From OMIW01 sp044235645 (GTDB taxonomy: Bacteria; Bdellovibrionota_C; UBA2361; OMIW01), in the NCBI GenBank assembly GCA_044235645.1, contig JBIIHQ010000001.1, forward strand, positions 310,001 through 374,000: 64,000 nucleotides of DNA, given 5' to 3'. Numbering within the stretch: position 1 is the stretch's first letter; each line of letters begins with the position of its first letter. Under the pieces are notes generated by a model that was given only the letters and a program-made list of their open reading frames with translations, made no database searches and had not been told where the DNA came from. Positions 53,980-63,442 of the stretch are shown piece after piece. A program made the translations under genes and the position numbers.

Positions 53980-55254
53980 ATGCAAATTGGAATTTGGTCG
54001 GACTCCATCGACTTAATCTTACACCTGTTGGTCGCGTTTGGAATTGGATGGGTCGCCTCTGCACAACTCAGCCGAAGGACATTTGCGAGGCTGATTCTGA
54101 GTGTTGTTCGTGGAGATCGACCACCCGAGCGCTTTGGCTTACCGAACCTTGCCCGCCACATGGCAAAGGTCAGAGATGACGCTCAAACGGTGGCTGAGGA
54201 GCTCGCCCGGGAACAATCATTGCAGACTACGGTATTTGACTTGTTGCCCTCGGGGGTTTTAATCCTCAGTGATGAGGGACGAATTCTGAGTCTTAATCGG
54301 AGCGCAGAGCGGATATTTCCCTCTGAAGGCATCACTTCCGTGGGCAATTCCATACGGGTGAGAATCTGGAGCCCAGACATCATACGAATATTCGAAGAAG
54401 CTTGCCTCAACGGATCCGTTGAGTGGCAGGAGATTGGAATGCTCGGCCGTTCTGAGCAAATTTTGAGGGTCAGTGCCACCTGTTACTCGGGAGATGGATC
54501 GAATCGATTTGTGGTTCTTATTGTTGATGATATCAGTGAGCAAAGGCGTGCCGAGAGAGCCAGACGTGAATTTATCGGCAATATTTCTCATGAATTACGA
54601 ACACCAATAACTGCGATTATTGCTACGAGTGAGATGTTAATGGAGGGCGTTCAGGACCGCTCACAGGAGTTTGATTTTTTGGAAGTAGTCCGACGGAACG
54701 CCGAGAGGTTAAACCTCCTCATAAAAGACCTTCTTATTCTTTCAAGGCTCGACCAAGAGTCTAAGACCCGCCCGCTGAGAAGACAGACCTCATTTATCGC
54801 CGAACTCTGCGATTCGGCTGTTCAGTCAGCACGAGAAGGACTTCAAGATTGGGAATCTCGGATTACTATAACGACGGCAATTGATGAAAATGTTCCCACT
54901 ACCGTGATGATACATCGTGGGCTGATTCATCACGCAATCGTGAATTTACTGGACAATGCGGCCAAGCACCTCGGTGATTCGGGTAGGATTTGGGTCGAGG
55001 TAAAGCGAGTCGGGGAACACTTGGAGTTCTCGGTCATTGATGATGGTTGCGGTATCGCAGAGGAGCATTTAGGACGTATTTTCGAGCGTTTCTACCGAGT
55101 TGATTCGGGGAGAAGCCGCCAGAATGGAGGTTCGGGAATAGGGTTAGCTATCGTGAAGAATGTTGCCATCGCACATGGTGGAACAGTAAAGGTCCACAGT
55201 GTTCTTGGCGAGGGGAGCACGTTCACCCTCGTTATTCCACTACTACAAAATTGA
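53980..55254 (+). CDS. PhoR-like membrane sensor histidine kinase
   Basis: A 424-residue kinase with one N-terminal membrane helix (IDLILHLLVAFGIGWVASAQL), a PAS-like domain (about 85-190, starting VFDLLPSGVLILSDEG), a HisKA dimerisation domain with H204 in GNISHELRTPITAI, and an HATPase domain with the N box LLDNAAKHL and the G box GSGIGLAIVKN. With just one membrane helix it lacks a periplasmic sensor and probably receives its signal through a partner, as PhoR does. It is translationally linked to the response regulator. Confidence 0.91.
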   Translation: MQIGIWSDSIDLILHLLVAFGIGWVASAQLSRRTFARLILSVVRGDRPPERFGLPNLARHMAKVRDDAQTVAEELAREQSLQTTVFDLLPSGVLILSDEGRILSLNRSAERIFPSEGITSVGNSIRVRIWSPDIIRIFEEACLNGSVEWQEIGMLGRSEQILRVSATCYSGDGSNRFVVLIVDDISEQRRAERARREFIGNISHELRTPITAIIATSEMLMEGVQDRSQEFDFLEVVRRNAERLNLLIKDLLILSRLDQESKTRPLRRQTSFIAELCDSAVQSAREGLQDWESRITITTAIDENVPTTVMIHRGLIHHAIVNLLDNAAKHLGDSGRIWVEVKRVGEHLEFSVIDDGCGIAEEHLGRIFERFYRVDSGRSRQNGGSGIGLAIVKNVAIAHGGTVKVHSVLGEGSTFTLVIPLLQN

Positions 55255-55525
55255 ACTAATTCTCAGCAAATCGTTCGACTTCGATGGCTTTTAATAGTCT
55301 CGTTGGAGATAGTTACAGCCTTAATTCTTGATACATATTCACCTCAGCAGTCGGATCATGATTTTTGTTAGAAATTAATTTAGATCCGAGTTCAGTAGTT
55401 CAGAGAGCAGTCTTTTTGTGTAAATAGAGGACGGTCGGATATTTATTGGGTTCGCCTCAGAATGGCCCATAAATTGAGGTGCTTCGTGGCGAAAAACGTC
55501 ACCTTAAATATAAAACCTTCGCTCC

Positions 55526-56875
55526 ATGACGCCAAACATACAAACCTCTCAATTGTCTCTCGAATCAGTAGTTAATGCGACTCTCCCCGAGGTACCACGA
55601 CTTGTCATATGTGACTTGCGAAGCCAATCCCATTATCGCGCCCAGATGGTATCTGAAGGCAACCTGAATAAGCCAGACAGAGCGGCTCGAGGGCTATTTC
55701 TAACGCGCCCGAACTCCGGCGATATTTGCGTACTGAGAGAGGATTATGATCGGGCGCACATCGAATGGTTGTGGGAAGTAGGACTGGGACCTCATCCAAC
55801 TCAGATTCATTTTGTGGGAACCGACGAATCAGATTCAAAATTGTTATCCTCATCGAGCACTTTGTCCGACGTCGGGGGTAATCGATCATCTTCGATGTGT
55901 GTCGTGCCTTTTTATGTTGGTCCTGACGAGGAGCGTCTTGCTGACCAGATGAGGGCAAAAAAGCTGTTTGGCTCGGCGGAGTCGATAGGGATGTTTTTCA
56001 ACGACAAGGTATCCAATAAGAGCATCTGTTCTCAGGTCGGATTGCCGACGGTTGCAGGCTTTACGACAGACTCCAGTCAGTCACTAGAAGAAAAAGTAGC
56101 AGCAGCTTTGGATATGCTTGAGTTAGCTGGAGATATCATCATCAGAACATCTCAAGGATCAGGAGGTGGTGGAATTGTTATTGTAAGAGGCAAGGATCCA
56201 AATCCTGAGGAGAAGATTGTTTCCTTTTTCAAAAACACAGATCAATCAGCGATTTTCCTTGTTGAGGAATTCCTATCGGTTACTGATTCTCTTAATATCC
56301 AGTTTGGCGTTTCGTCGAGCAATCTGACCTTTATTGGGATGAGTGCGCAACTATTAGCGGAAGGGATAAAGCATGAGGGAAATTGGGGTGGTTATGGATT
56401 CTTGGGTAGCCGAATACCCGAAAAGTTTTTAGACGCAGTGGATGGGGCGAGCCGGCTTGCGCGCAAGGGGCAGGATATGGGCTATGAGGGGATACTTGGT
56501 TTCGATTTCATCGTAACGGAAAGTGGGGAGACGTTCTGTATCGAGACAAATGCGCGGATTAATGGATCCACGATTGCATACCAGATCGTGGATGAAGTTG
56601 TAGCCCGCCACCATCATTTTGCGGATGATTTAAGCTGGGTTTTGTTGTCGATTGACACACCTTATGATGATTTCCAGGGTTTAGCAGTTGGTCTTCGGGA
56701 GCGGCGCTTACCTCTTCTTTCCTCCGGGCAACTAACTCCGGGTAACTATGTAATCCCCATTGAGCACCTCGGAAGGGGGATGTGGTCTATCCTGCTCATT
56801 AATTCGGAGGTAGATGGCTCGGTAGATGACTTATTGGAGTTGATTAAAGAGTTCGGGGTTCAAACGAATAAGTGA
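55526..56875 (+). CDS. ATP-grasp ligase, unknown substrate
   Basis: A 449-residue protein with an ATP-grasp fold. The glycine-rich nucleotide loop is RTSQGSGGGGIVIVRG, and the metal-binding end is GFDFIVTESGETFCIETN followed by ARINGST. A pre-ATP-grasp region covers about 1-170. Such enzymes form a carboxylate-amine (or thiol) bond through an acyl-phosphate. The pattern recalls peptide ligases of the PGM1 type used in small-peptide biosynthesis, but that is a weak resemblance. It is monocistronic within an AT-richer stretch, with about 270 gene-free bases upstream and no recognisable partner, so transfer from elsewhere is possible. No good Shine-Dalgarno sequence precedes the ATG. Confidence 0.78.
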   Translation: MTPNIQTSQLSLESVVNATLPEVPRLVICDLRSQSHYRAQMVSEGNLNKPDRAARGLFLTRPNSGDICVLREDYDRAHIEWLWEVGLGPHPTQIHFVGTDESDSKLLSSSSTLSDVGGNRSSSMCVVPFYVGPDEERLADQMRAKKLFGSAESIGMFFNDKVSNKSICSQVGLPTVAGFTTDSSQSLEEKVAAALDMLELAGDIIIRTSQGSGGGGIVIVRGKDPNPEEKIVSFFKNTDQSAIFLVEEFLSVTDSLNIQFGVSSSNLTFIGMSAQLLAEGIKHEGNWGGYGFLGSRIPEKFLDAVDGASRLARKGQDMGYEGILGFDFIVTESGETFCIETNARINGSTIAYQIVDEVVARHHHFADDLSWVLLSIDTPYDDFQGLAVGLRERRLPLLSSGQLTPGNYVIPIEHLGRGMWSILLINSEVDGSVDDLLELIKEFGVQTNK

Positions 56876-57009
56876 ATCTTGGCAAGTATCAGCTTGGAGA
56901 TACAATCTCGAGGATCGCGTCTTGTTTCAATCAGACAGAGGTTTTTGACTTCTGCTTCCATATCGAGGAGGGGGCGACATCCTCTGTGAAGGGTAATCAG
57001 GGGTAAAAA

Positions 57010-57810
57010 TTACAGATCGTTAGTTGCGGATTTGGAACTCTTCTTTCGGAGTAAAAATAAGATCTGGTAGCCAAAAAAACTGGGTAACAAGCGGGCGAGT
57101 TCAATATGAAGTCGTCGAGCTAATCCCCAAATCCATGAGCTTTCTGTGGTCTGTCGAATCGAGGGGGGAAGAAGAAGTTCAATCGGGGGAATTGAGCTCC
57201 ACTCAGTCACTATCTCAAGGTCAGAGCATGAAGCCAGCAAGGACCTGATGGTGGTGCGGGTAAAAAAGTGTAGATGGGTCCGGTCGAGGGGACCTTTTGC
57301 CATGCGGGGAAAGAATCCTGCGAGAAGAGTGAGACGGATCGCGATGTGGGCGATATTGGGAACTGACACAAGAAGATGCCCCCCGGGTTTGAGTCGGACG
57401 ACCGCACTGGAGAGGAGTGGCTCGGGATTAACGACGTGCTCGAGGACGTCGAGAAGGAGAACCGTATCGAATCGCTCCTCCGCGGGTAGGTCATCGAGGT
57501 CTGCAACGAGGCGAGGGTAGAGGGTGGAGAGGTGACTCCAACTAGACCGGTCGGGCTCCACCGCGACCATATGTGGTAAGGTGGAGGAGCTCTCGCTGTT
57601 GAATTCGGAAGGGGGAGGGCGCTCACCCAGATAAAGCCGTCGAGCAATAATCCCACTACCAGGGCCGATGTCGAGTAGATTTCCAACGAGGGGAAGCGAG
57701 CGCAAGGTCGCTAACGCCCAGGCATGGCTCGAGCCGGGGGAGAGCTTTTCCGAATAGCGCGCGTGAGGTGGAAGCTCGCGGGGGGTCTGGAACAGTTCGT
57801 GCACTGACAT
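57010..57810 (-). CDS. class I SAM-dependent methyltransferase
   Basis: A 266-residue methyltransferase (methyltransf_11/23 type). Motif I is LLDIGPGSGIIARRL, the acidic post-I residue is in VAVEPDRS, and DTVLLLDVLEHV plus LKPGGHLLVSVPN form motifs II and III. The C-terminus carries aromatic and hydrophobic stretches (LPPSIRQTTESSWIWGL, LARLLPSFFGYQILFLL) that may touch a membrane, as in lipid- or glycan-modifying methyltransferases. The substrate is unknown. It is convergent with the ATP-grasp gene and divergent from murC. Confidence 0.88.
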   Translation of the reverse strand: MSVHELFQTPRELPPHARYSEKLSPGSSHAWALATLRSLPLVGNLLDIGPGSGIIARRLYLGERPPPSEFNSESSSTLPHMVAVEPDRSSWSHLSTLYPRLVADLDDLPAEERFDTVLLLDVLEHVVNPEPLLSSAVVRLKPGGHLLVSVPNIAHIAIRLTLLAGFFPRMAKGPLDRTHLHFFTRTTIRSLLASCSDLEIVTEWSSIPPIELLLPPSIRQTTESSWIWGLARRLHIELARLLPSFFGYQILFLLRKKSSKSATNDL

Positions 57811-57985
57811 AGTGGATTTGTGATACCTGGGGTGCAGATCAGGTTGTGGCTTACAATAGATTAGAGATGATGAAGCATTGGTGCAATCATGGAACGCCGT
57901 ATTAGCATCTGGGTGGCGTGATTACTTTCCGAAGCGTGCTGGAATTACCCCCGCGACATCGCTATAGTGCCCAACCGAGGACAAA

Positions 57986-58007
57986 CAGGGGTGGTTGCGC
58001 CACCCTG
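57986..58007 (+). repeat. 8-bp hairpin in the murC leader
   Basis: CAGG(G)GTGG and CCACCCTG form an 8-bp stem with one bulged G and a 5-nt loop, directly before the GGGGGA ribosome binding site of murC. It could modulate translation initiation. TATAGT at 57963-57968 upstream is a possible -10. Confidence 0.35.
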
Positions 58008-58017
58008 TGGGGGATTT

Positions 58018-59418
58018 ATGTACAACACGCGACTTCATTTTCACTTTACTGGGGTCGGTGGGGTTGGGATGTCCGGCCTTGCCGAGATTCTGTTAAATCT
58101 AGGGTACCAGGTTTCAGGATCGGACTTGAAGGAGTCCTTGTCGGTGAAGCGACTCCGGGATTTAGGGGCTGCGGTTGCAATCGGTCATGCTGCGGAGCAT
58201 CTTTCCCCAGCAGCGTCTTTGGTGGTTTTTTCCTCGGCGGTCAGCGGTGAGAATCCGGAGATCCTCGAGGCCCGACGAAGGGGGTTGCCAGTTATTCGAC
58301 GAGCTGAGGTTCTCGCGGAATTGATTCGGTTAAAGTACGGGGTTGTGGTAGCGGGCTCACACGGAAAGACAACGACGACGGCAATGGTCGGGAGAATTCT
58401 TGAAGTCGGAGGCAAGGATCCCACAATCATTGTGGGAGGAACGCTGAGCTCCTCGGGAGGGGGGGGGATATTGGGACGGGGAGAGTTTCTTGTTGCTGAG
58501 GCTGATGAAAGCGATCGGAGTTTCCTATTATTGTCTCCCGCGATAGCGGTAGTTACAAATATCGATGATGAGCATCTCGGGGCATATGGGAGCCTCGCTG
58601 ACCTTGAACAGTCATTTTCTCAATTCCTGCATTCGGTGCCATTCTATGGACTTGCGGTTGTCTGTGCGGACGATCCAAGGGTGATGAGGGTCGCTGCCAG
58701 TCTCGAGCGTCGGATAGTAACGTATGGCTTTTCACCGGCAGCTCAGCTCTCTGCGATTGATATTTCGTTCCGGCCGGGTGAGAGCACCTTCACAGTGACC
58801 CAAGATGGAGAGTCGATTGCCACGATGACGCTACCAATGCCGGGCCGGCACATGGTTCTTAATGCTCTTGCGGCTTGCGCGGTGGGTATCGAGCTGGGTA
58901 TCCCCGTAGCTCAGATTGGTGAGGCGCTCGAAACGATGCCTCGTATCGGTCGGAGAATGGAGGTCCTCGCTCGCGCTCACGGGATTACCGTTATGAGCGA
59001 TTATGGACACCATCCGACAGAGATCCGGGCAACTCTCAAAGCGGTCAGGGAATCGTGGATGCAAGAACATCAGCGGCTTCGTGTCATCTTCGAGCCCCAC
59101 CGATACTCCCGAACGAGCGACTGTTTCGGGCAATTTCTCGATTGTTTCGCGGCTGCTGATGAGGTCATGGTGAGTGAAATCTATGCAGCTGGTGAATCAC
59201 CGATGGCAGATATATCGGGGGAGCGGTTGTTCCAAGCTATGCGACACGCCGGAAAACGGTGGCTTCCGAAGATTGCCGATTCCTTGCCAACTCTGCGTGA
59301 GGAGATGATGCCGGGGGACCTCGTTCTCTTCATGGGAGCTGGTTCTATCGGAGGAATCGGGGAGCAGTTCGCCCGCTCATTGCAGGGGGCTGCATTGGCA
59401 CCTGAGGGAATTGGCTGA
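58018..59418 (+). CDS. murC: UDP-N-acetylmuramate-L-alanine ligase
   Basis: MurC adds L-Ala to UDP-MurNAc in peptidoglycan precursor synthesis. The 466 residues begin MYNTRLHFHFTGVGGVGMSGLAE, the N-terminal Rossmann motif, followed by the ATP loop SHGKTTTTAMV, the EADESDRSFL segment and the family HHPTEI motif, YGHHPTEIRAT. I start at ATG 58018, behind GTGGGGGA. The longer open frame starting at 57967 would include a hairpin and is less plausible. murB begins one base after its stop. Confidence 0.96.
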   Translation: MYNTRLHFHFTGVGGVGMSGLAEILLNLGYQVSGSDLKESLSVKRLRDLGAAVAIGHAAEHLSPAASLVVFSSAVSGENPEILEARRRGLPVIRRAEVLAELIRLKYGVVVAGSHGKTTTTAMVGRILEVGGKDPTIIVGGTLSSSGGGGILGRGEFLVAEADESDRSFLLLSPAIAVVTNIDDEHLGAYGSLADLEQSFSQFLHSVPFYGLAVVCADDPRVMRVAASLERRIVTYGFSPAAQLSAIDISFRPGESTFTVTQDGESIATMTLPMPGRHMVLNALAACAVGIELGIPVAQIGEALETMPRIGRRMEVLARAHGITVMSDYGHHPTEIRATLKAVRESWMQEHQRLRVIFEPHRYSRTSDCFGQFLDCFAAADEVMVSEIYAAGESPMADISGERLFQAMRHAGKRWLPKIADSLPTLREEMMPGDLVLFMGAGSIGGIGEQFARSLQGAALAPEGIG

Positions 59419-60381
59419 ATGGTATGGTTGAGCGCCGAGAATGGAAGGGGTGCTGTGATCAAACGAGTGACCGAGGGCGACGGCTTTGAGCTCAGGAAAA
59501 TACTGGCAGACTGCTCCGGATTAGTGATCCGAGAGGGAGTGGCTGGCGCTCGTTACACTACTTTTGCAATTGGTGGCCCGCTCCAGTTTCTGGTCGAGCC
59601 GTGTGATATTGATGCTCTTGCTCGCTTGCGAGCGCGACTACATGCCGAGGGAGTGCCCTCTCGTATGCTGGGAGCAGGAAGCAATGTGGTTATTCCCGAC
59701 GAGGGATTAGCAGGAGTAGTGATCCGTCTCGGGGAGGGGTTTCGTCTTCTAAAGGACCTATCGGAGGGAGTTTTTTCAGTAGGGGCGAGCTTCTCGGTGA
59801 TGCGATTGTCTCGTGACCTTTCGCAGGCGGGTTTTGCGGGGCTCGAGTTCGCAGGGGGCATTCCGGCATCGTTCGGGGGGGCGGTATTCATGAATGCGGG
59901 GGCGCACGGCGGGGAGTTCGGGGATGTGGTCGAGCGGGTGTCGGTGGTCCATCGTGATGGCACGACTGAGACTATCGAGCGAGGGTCTCTATCGATGACC
60001 TATCGCCGCGGAGATGTGCCAGTTGAAGCGATCGTCGTCGCGGGAGAGGTTCGTCTCACGGCATCCGATAAGGACCGGGTGGCAGAGAGGCGGGCAGCGT
60101 TTCTCACCCATCGAAAAGCAACGCAGCCATTACACCTTCCTTCAGCAGGATCTGTTTTTCGAAATCCTCCCAACCAGTATGCGGGAGAATTGATTGAGGC
60201 AACTGGTTTAAAAGGATCCACAGTAGGGGGAGCTCAAGTATCGCTTCTTCATGGAAACTGGATCGTCAATCCAGAGAGAAGGGCGACAGCTGCTGATGTG
60301 CGGTCGATTATCGATATGACGGTTGACAGAGTGCGGGAGGCACACGGGGTTGAGCTCGAGCCAGAGGTTCGGTTGTGGTAG
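59419..60381 (+). CDS. murB: UDP-N-acetylenolpyruvoylglucosamine reductase
   Basis: MurB is the FAD enzyme that reduces enolpyruvyl-UDP-GlcNAc to UDP-MurNAc. FAD-binding motifs are YTTFAIGGPLQFLVEP, MLGAGSNVVIPDEGLAG and AGGIPASFGGAVFMNAGAHG, and the catalytic serine lies in LPSAGSVFRNPP. The 320-residue length and short form suggest the type II (Gram-positive-like) MurB. The ATG at 59419 abuts the murC stop. A GTG at 59455 with GGAAGGGG upstream is an alternative that would remove 12 residues. It is part of murC-murB-ftsQ. Confidence 0.94.
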   Translation: MVWLSAENGRGAVIKRVTEGDGFELRKILADCSGLVIREGVAGARYTTFAIGGPLQFLVEPCDIDALARLRARLHAEGVPSRMLGAGSNVVIPDEGLAGVVIRLGEGFRLLKDLSEGVFSVGASFSVMRLSRDLSQAGFAGLEFAGGIPASFGGAVFMNAGAHGGEFGDVVERVSVVHRDGTTETIERGSLSMTYRRGDVPVEAIVVAGEVRLTASDKDRVAERRAAFLTHRKATQPLHLPSAGSVFRNPPNQYAGELIEATGLKGSTVGGAQVSLLHGNWIVNPERRATAADVRSIIDMTVDRVREAHGVELEPEVRLW

Positions 60382-60554
60382 TCCGGGGTAGCAGATAATT
60401 GCAATCATAATAATTGCCGTCCATGTGGACGAAATGAGAAGATGGATTGCTCTCTTTCCCTTGATTGCCGATAGTACGGGTAGCTCGCAGAAGGTTCAAG
60501 CTCCGGTTTGTCTCTATGGGAGGTGCTGATCATAAGGATAGGTGGGGAGAGGCG

Positions 60555-61508
60555 ATGAGCGAAAGAGCGCGGCACATTGCGTGGAGTGATGATTCGGATG
60601 AAGGAGGTGGGGCATCTTTGTCCGAAGATCGCTCTTTCATGATGCAAGCTCCTCAGGCTCTCCCGAAAGCGCGGGCAGGGCGATCGTGGGGATGGCGCCT
60701 CTTGGGTGTTTTTAGCGTATGCACGTTTTGTGTGCTTGGCGTCGTGGACACTCCCCGAGTGAACGCAATGCGCGATGAACTAGGTAGCTTGATAATTTCG
60801 GCCCGTGAAGCTAGTTATCATCTTTGGTTCGATAAAGAGGTTGAAATAAGCGGTATTTCCGCTGATTACGAGGAGATCATACGGCAGGCGCTGCCTCTTG
60901 AGAGATCCTCAGTATGGTGGATTGTGAACCGCTCCTCGATTGCTGCTCGGTTGGCTATGTTACCCCGAGTCCAATCGGCATCACTCACGTCATGTGCAGG
61001 ATCGTGGGGGTTTCGATGCTTTCAATTAGATATTCAGGAGCGATACCCTTATGCGGTCGCTCTCCTCGCTGACCATGCGTGGATAGTGGGCAGGGACGGA
61101 GGTTTTATTCAGCCCCTTCAAAATGTTCGCTCATCTGATGATGTTCAGACATTCATTGAAGGCTCTTCGGCCGCTCTTGTGGCTCTCGACGGTGTGCAGG
61201 GAAAGGAAGGAACGCTCGACCTGGTGCGGGGAAGATTGCAGTATACCGCCGACATCATCCGAACCATCGAATCGGAGGTCCCGTTACGGGTAACTCGTGT
61301 ATCGCTGGAGCAGAACGGAGAGGCGAGGGTATCTTTCAAGGGTCGATCATACGTTGCAATCTTCGGGTTTATGGGCTCGGATCTTTCGACGGTCGGCCAG
61401 GAGGCACGCCGATTGAATCACTTATTGCCACGGATCGACCAACGGGGTGGTATCGTAAAGGAGATAGACCTCGCTTTTCAGAAGGTAGCAGTCGTTCGGT
61501 TTGAGTAG
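60555..61508 (+). CDS. ftsQ: cell division protein FtsQ
   Basis: A 317-residue divisome protein that connects early and late division proteins. It has a short cytoplasmic N-terminus, one membrane helix (LLGVFSVCTFCVLGVVDT, about 49-66), a POTRA domain (VEISGISADYEEIIRQAL...) and the FtsQ/DivIB beta domain (QLDIQERYPYAVALL, AWIVGRDGGFIQPL). I start at ATG 60555 behind GGGGAGAGG, not at the earlier in-frame codons. There is no ddl between murB and ftsQ, unlike in many Proteobacteria. Confidence 0.85.
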   Translation: MSERARHIAWSDDSDEGGGASLSEDRSFMMQAPQALPKARAGRSWGWRLLGVFSVCTFCVLGVVDTPRVNAMRDELGSLIISAREASYHLWFDKEVEISGISADYEEIIRQALPLERSSVWWIVNRSSIAARLAMLPRVQSASLTSCAGSWGFRCFQLDIQERYPYAVALLADHAWIVGRDGGFIQPLQNVRSSDDVQTFIEGSSAALVALDGVQGKEGTLDLVRGRLQYTADIIRTIESEVPLRVTRVSLEQNGEARVSFKGRSYVAIFGFMGSDLSTVGQEARRLNHLLPRIDQRGGIVKEIDLAFQKVAVVRFE

Positions 61509-61578
61509 AATGCGGTTGAGTAGTCGGGGGGGCTTTTTACGCCTCGTTTGTCTTTGCTAACGCCGTATGATCTGAGCA

Positions 61579-61588
61579 GTAAAATAAT
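61579..61588 (+). promoter_or_regulatory. GTAAAATAAT element upstream of ftsA, shared with the mreB promoter
   Basis: The same 10-mer occurs at 51734-51743 before mreB. It contains a -10-like TAAAAT. In the 260-base ftsQ-ftsA gap it may mark an internal promoter. With two copies, chance cannot be excluded. Confidence 0.3.
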
Positions 61589-61769
61589 TCTCGTTTGTGA
61601 CTTCTTTTTGTCCTGCGCCGTAGCCAAGGCGATTGGAATAGGGTAGAAGGTTCCGCACGAATTTCGAATATCACTGCATCAAGGAGAGGGGTAGACTTAA
61701 CGTCGATGCGCAACTCCCTCTCTTTAGGTGAAGGAAATAGCGAAGGTTAAGCAACGCCGCGAAATACTC

Positions 61770-63041
61770 ATGAGTACGAAACGTCACACCGGTGGAACTT
61801 TCACAGCTGTCGGCCTTGATATCGGAACAGCCCATATCACGGCTTCGTTGACGGAGATGGGGAGGGAGGGGAAGCCCTCGATACTTGGTATGGCTCGCAT
61901 TCCCTCTCGGGGATTGCGGAAGGGCGCCGTCATTCAGGTTGACAGTGTCATCGAAGACATCACCCGAGTTGTTAGGGACTTGGAGTCGAGTTCGGGCGCA
62001 AAGATACGTGCCGTCTGTGCCTCGATAAATGGAAGTCATATTAGCGGGGTCAACAGCAACGGAATAGTTGCGATTAGTGGGAGGGAGGTTCGCCAAAACG
62101 ACGTCGATCGGGTGCTTGAAGCGGCTCGAACAATCGCGATACCCTCTGAGCGCGAGGTATTCCATCTTTTTGCTCAGCAGTTCGTTGTCGATGACCAAGA
62201 TGGTATTCGCCAGCCGTTGGGAATATCGGGAGTAAGGCTTGAAGCGCGAGTTCACATCGTAACAGGCTCCTCAGCGAGTGCCCAGAACATAGTAAATTGC
62301 GTGAATCAGAGTGGTCTTACGGTCTCGGACATCGTTGTGTCGCCGTTAGCTGCTGGTCGGGTGGTGCTCACTGATGAAGAGCGTGACCTTGGAGTCGTGC
62401 TCCTCGATCTCGGGGCGGGGACGACCGGTGTCTCGGTATTTCGCTCTGGTGCGATTTGTCATACCGCGGTGCTGCCGGTTGGTGGACACCACATTACGAA
62501 TGATATTGCGACAGGCCTCCGCACTACGCCGCAGGTGGCTGAAACGCTCAAGGTGACGGTGGGTTCAGCGAGCGTGAAGTTCGTGTCTCGTGATGAGATG
62601 GTTGAAGTTGTCTCAACCCAAGGGCGCTCGCCGGCCTCACACCCTGTTCCCGCGCAGCCTCCTACGTTGGTATCTCGGGCGACTCTGGCGGATATTATTG
62701 AAGCGCGTGTTCAGGAGATCTGCTCTCTTGTTCGGCGGGAGATCGCCAAGGGGGTATCCGGTGAGATATTCTCGGGGGGAATTGTACTGGTTGGAGGGGG
62801 TTCTCTTCTACCTGGGATTGCTGAGGTAGTCCAGCAGTTAGTAGGCCTTCCCGTGCGGATCGGCTCTCCTCTTCATGTTACGAGCGCTAACCCCTTGGTG
62901 CAGTCGCCTCAGGCTGCGACAGCAGTGGGTCTCGGAATGCACGCGCTCGAAACTGCGGAGGGCGGGCGGTGGTATGGGGGAGCTGTTGGTCCTCGTCCGA
63001 TGTTGAGACGAGTGGGCAGCTGGCTGTCGGAGCTTTTTTAG
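61770..63041 (+). CDS. ftsA: cell division protein FtsA
   Basis: A membrane-tethering actin-like ATPase of the divisome, 423 residues from ATG 61770 (MSTKRHTGG). It has phosphate-1 VGLDIGTAHITAS, the SHE/1C domain with SGREVRQNDVDRVLEAA and EREVFHLFAQQFVVDDQDG, phosphate-2 LLDLGAGTTGVSVF, adenosine motif LVGGGSLLPGIAEV, and a C-terminal amphipathic peptide with basic/aromatic residues (LRRVGSWLSELF), which would tether it to the membrane. No Shine-Dalgarno sequence is obvious. A GTG 42 bases upstream would add 14 residues. The phosphate-2 motif is followed by the usual HHITNDIATGL. Confidence 0.93.
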   Translation: MSTKRHTGGTFTAVGLDIGTAHITASLTEMGREGKPSILGMARIPSRGLRKGAVIQVDSVIEDITRVVRDLESSSGAKIRAVCASINGSHISGVNSNGIVAISGREVRQNDVDRVLEAARTIAIPSEREVFHLFAQQFVVDDQDGIRQPLGISGVRLEARVHIVTGSSASAQNIVNCVNQSGLTVSDIVVSPLAAGRVVLTDEERDLGVVLLDLGAGTTGVSVFRSGAICHTAVLPVGGHHITNDIATGLRTTPQVAETLKVTVGSASVKFVSRDEMVEVVSTQGRSPASHPVPAQPPTLVSRATLADIIEARVQEICSLVRREIAKGVSGEIFSGGIVLVGGGSLLPGIAEVVQQLVGLPVRIGSPLHVTSANPLVQSPQAATAVGLGMHALETAEGGRWYGGAVGPRPMLRRVGSWLSELF

Positions 63042-63442
63042 CCCTGAAATGGGGCAAATCCTCTGTCTCCAATTCTTGTGGGGGGCAACACGTGGAGTAG
63101 AAACCTGGTGGTAGTCTTAGTAAGCGCGTCGGGGGCACTCTTAAGAGCTGGACGGAACACGGGTTCGCGTTGTAGATTGTCGGCCCGGGGGTGGTGGAGC
63201 TCGTCAAGAGGCGGTAAGGTGGTTGGTGAAGTTGTGGCTTCGGTTGCGACCTCGGGGGAAAGGGTTGATAGGTGTGAACTGCAGAGCAATCAGCGTGCAT
63301 TGCAGGGATGGCCTTGTGGTGAATACTTAGCAGGAAAGGGTCGGCAAGGAATGCTAATCACGGCATGAGTTATCAGAAAAGCAGATTGCGGATCTGATGA
63401 GGGGGACGATTCGGTCACGTTTCGAGAAGATGAGAGGGGTCG
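63042..63442. other. 400-base ftsA-ftsZ spacer
   Basis: ftsA and ftsZ are usually close, so this gap is long. Plus-strand frames here lack ribosome binding sites and family resemblance. GCCC/GGGC arms near 63043-63058 form a weak hairpin just after ftsA. An internal ftsZ promoter probably lies in the right half, but no consensus pair is visible. Confidence 0.45.

Noticed and set aside
63078..63368. 96-codon plus-strand frame between ftsA and ftsZ
   Set aside because: GTG start without a ribosome binding site, and its composition (Arg, Ser, Gly, Trp) is that of noncoding GC-rich DNA.
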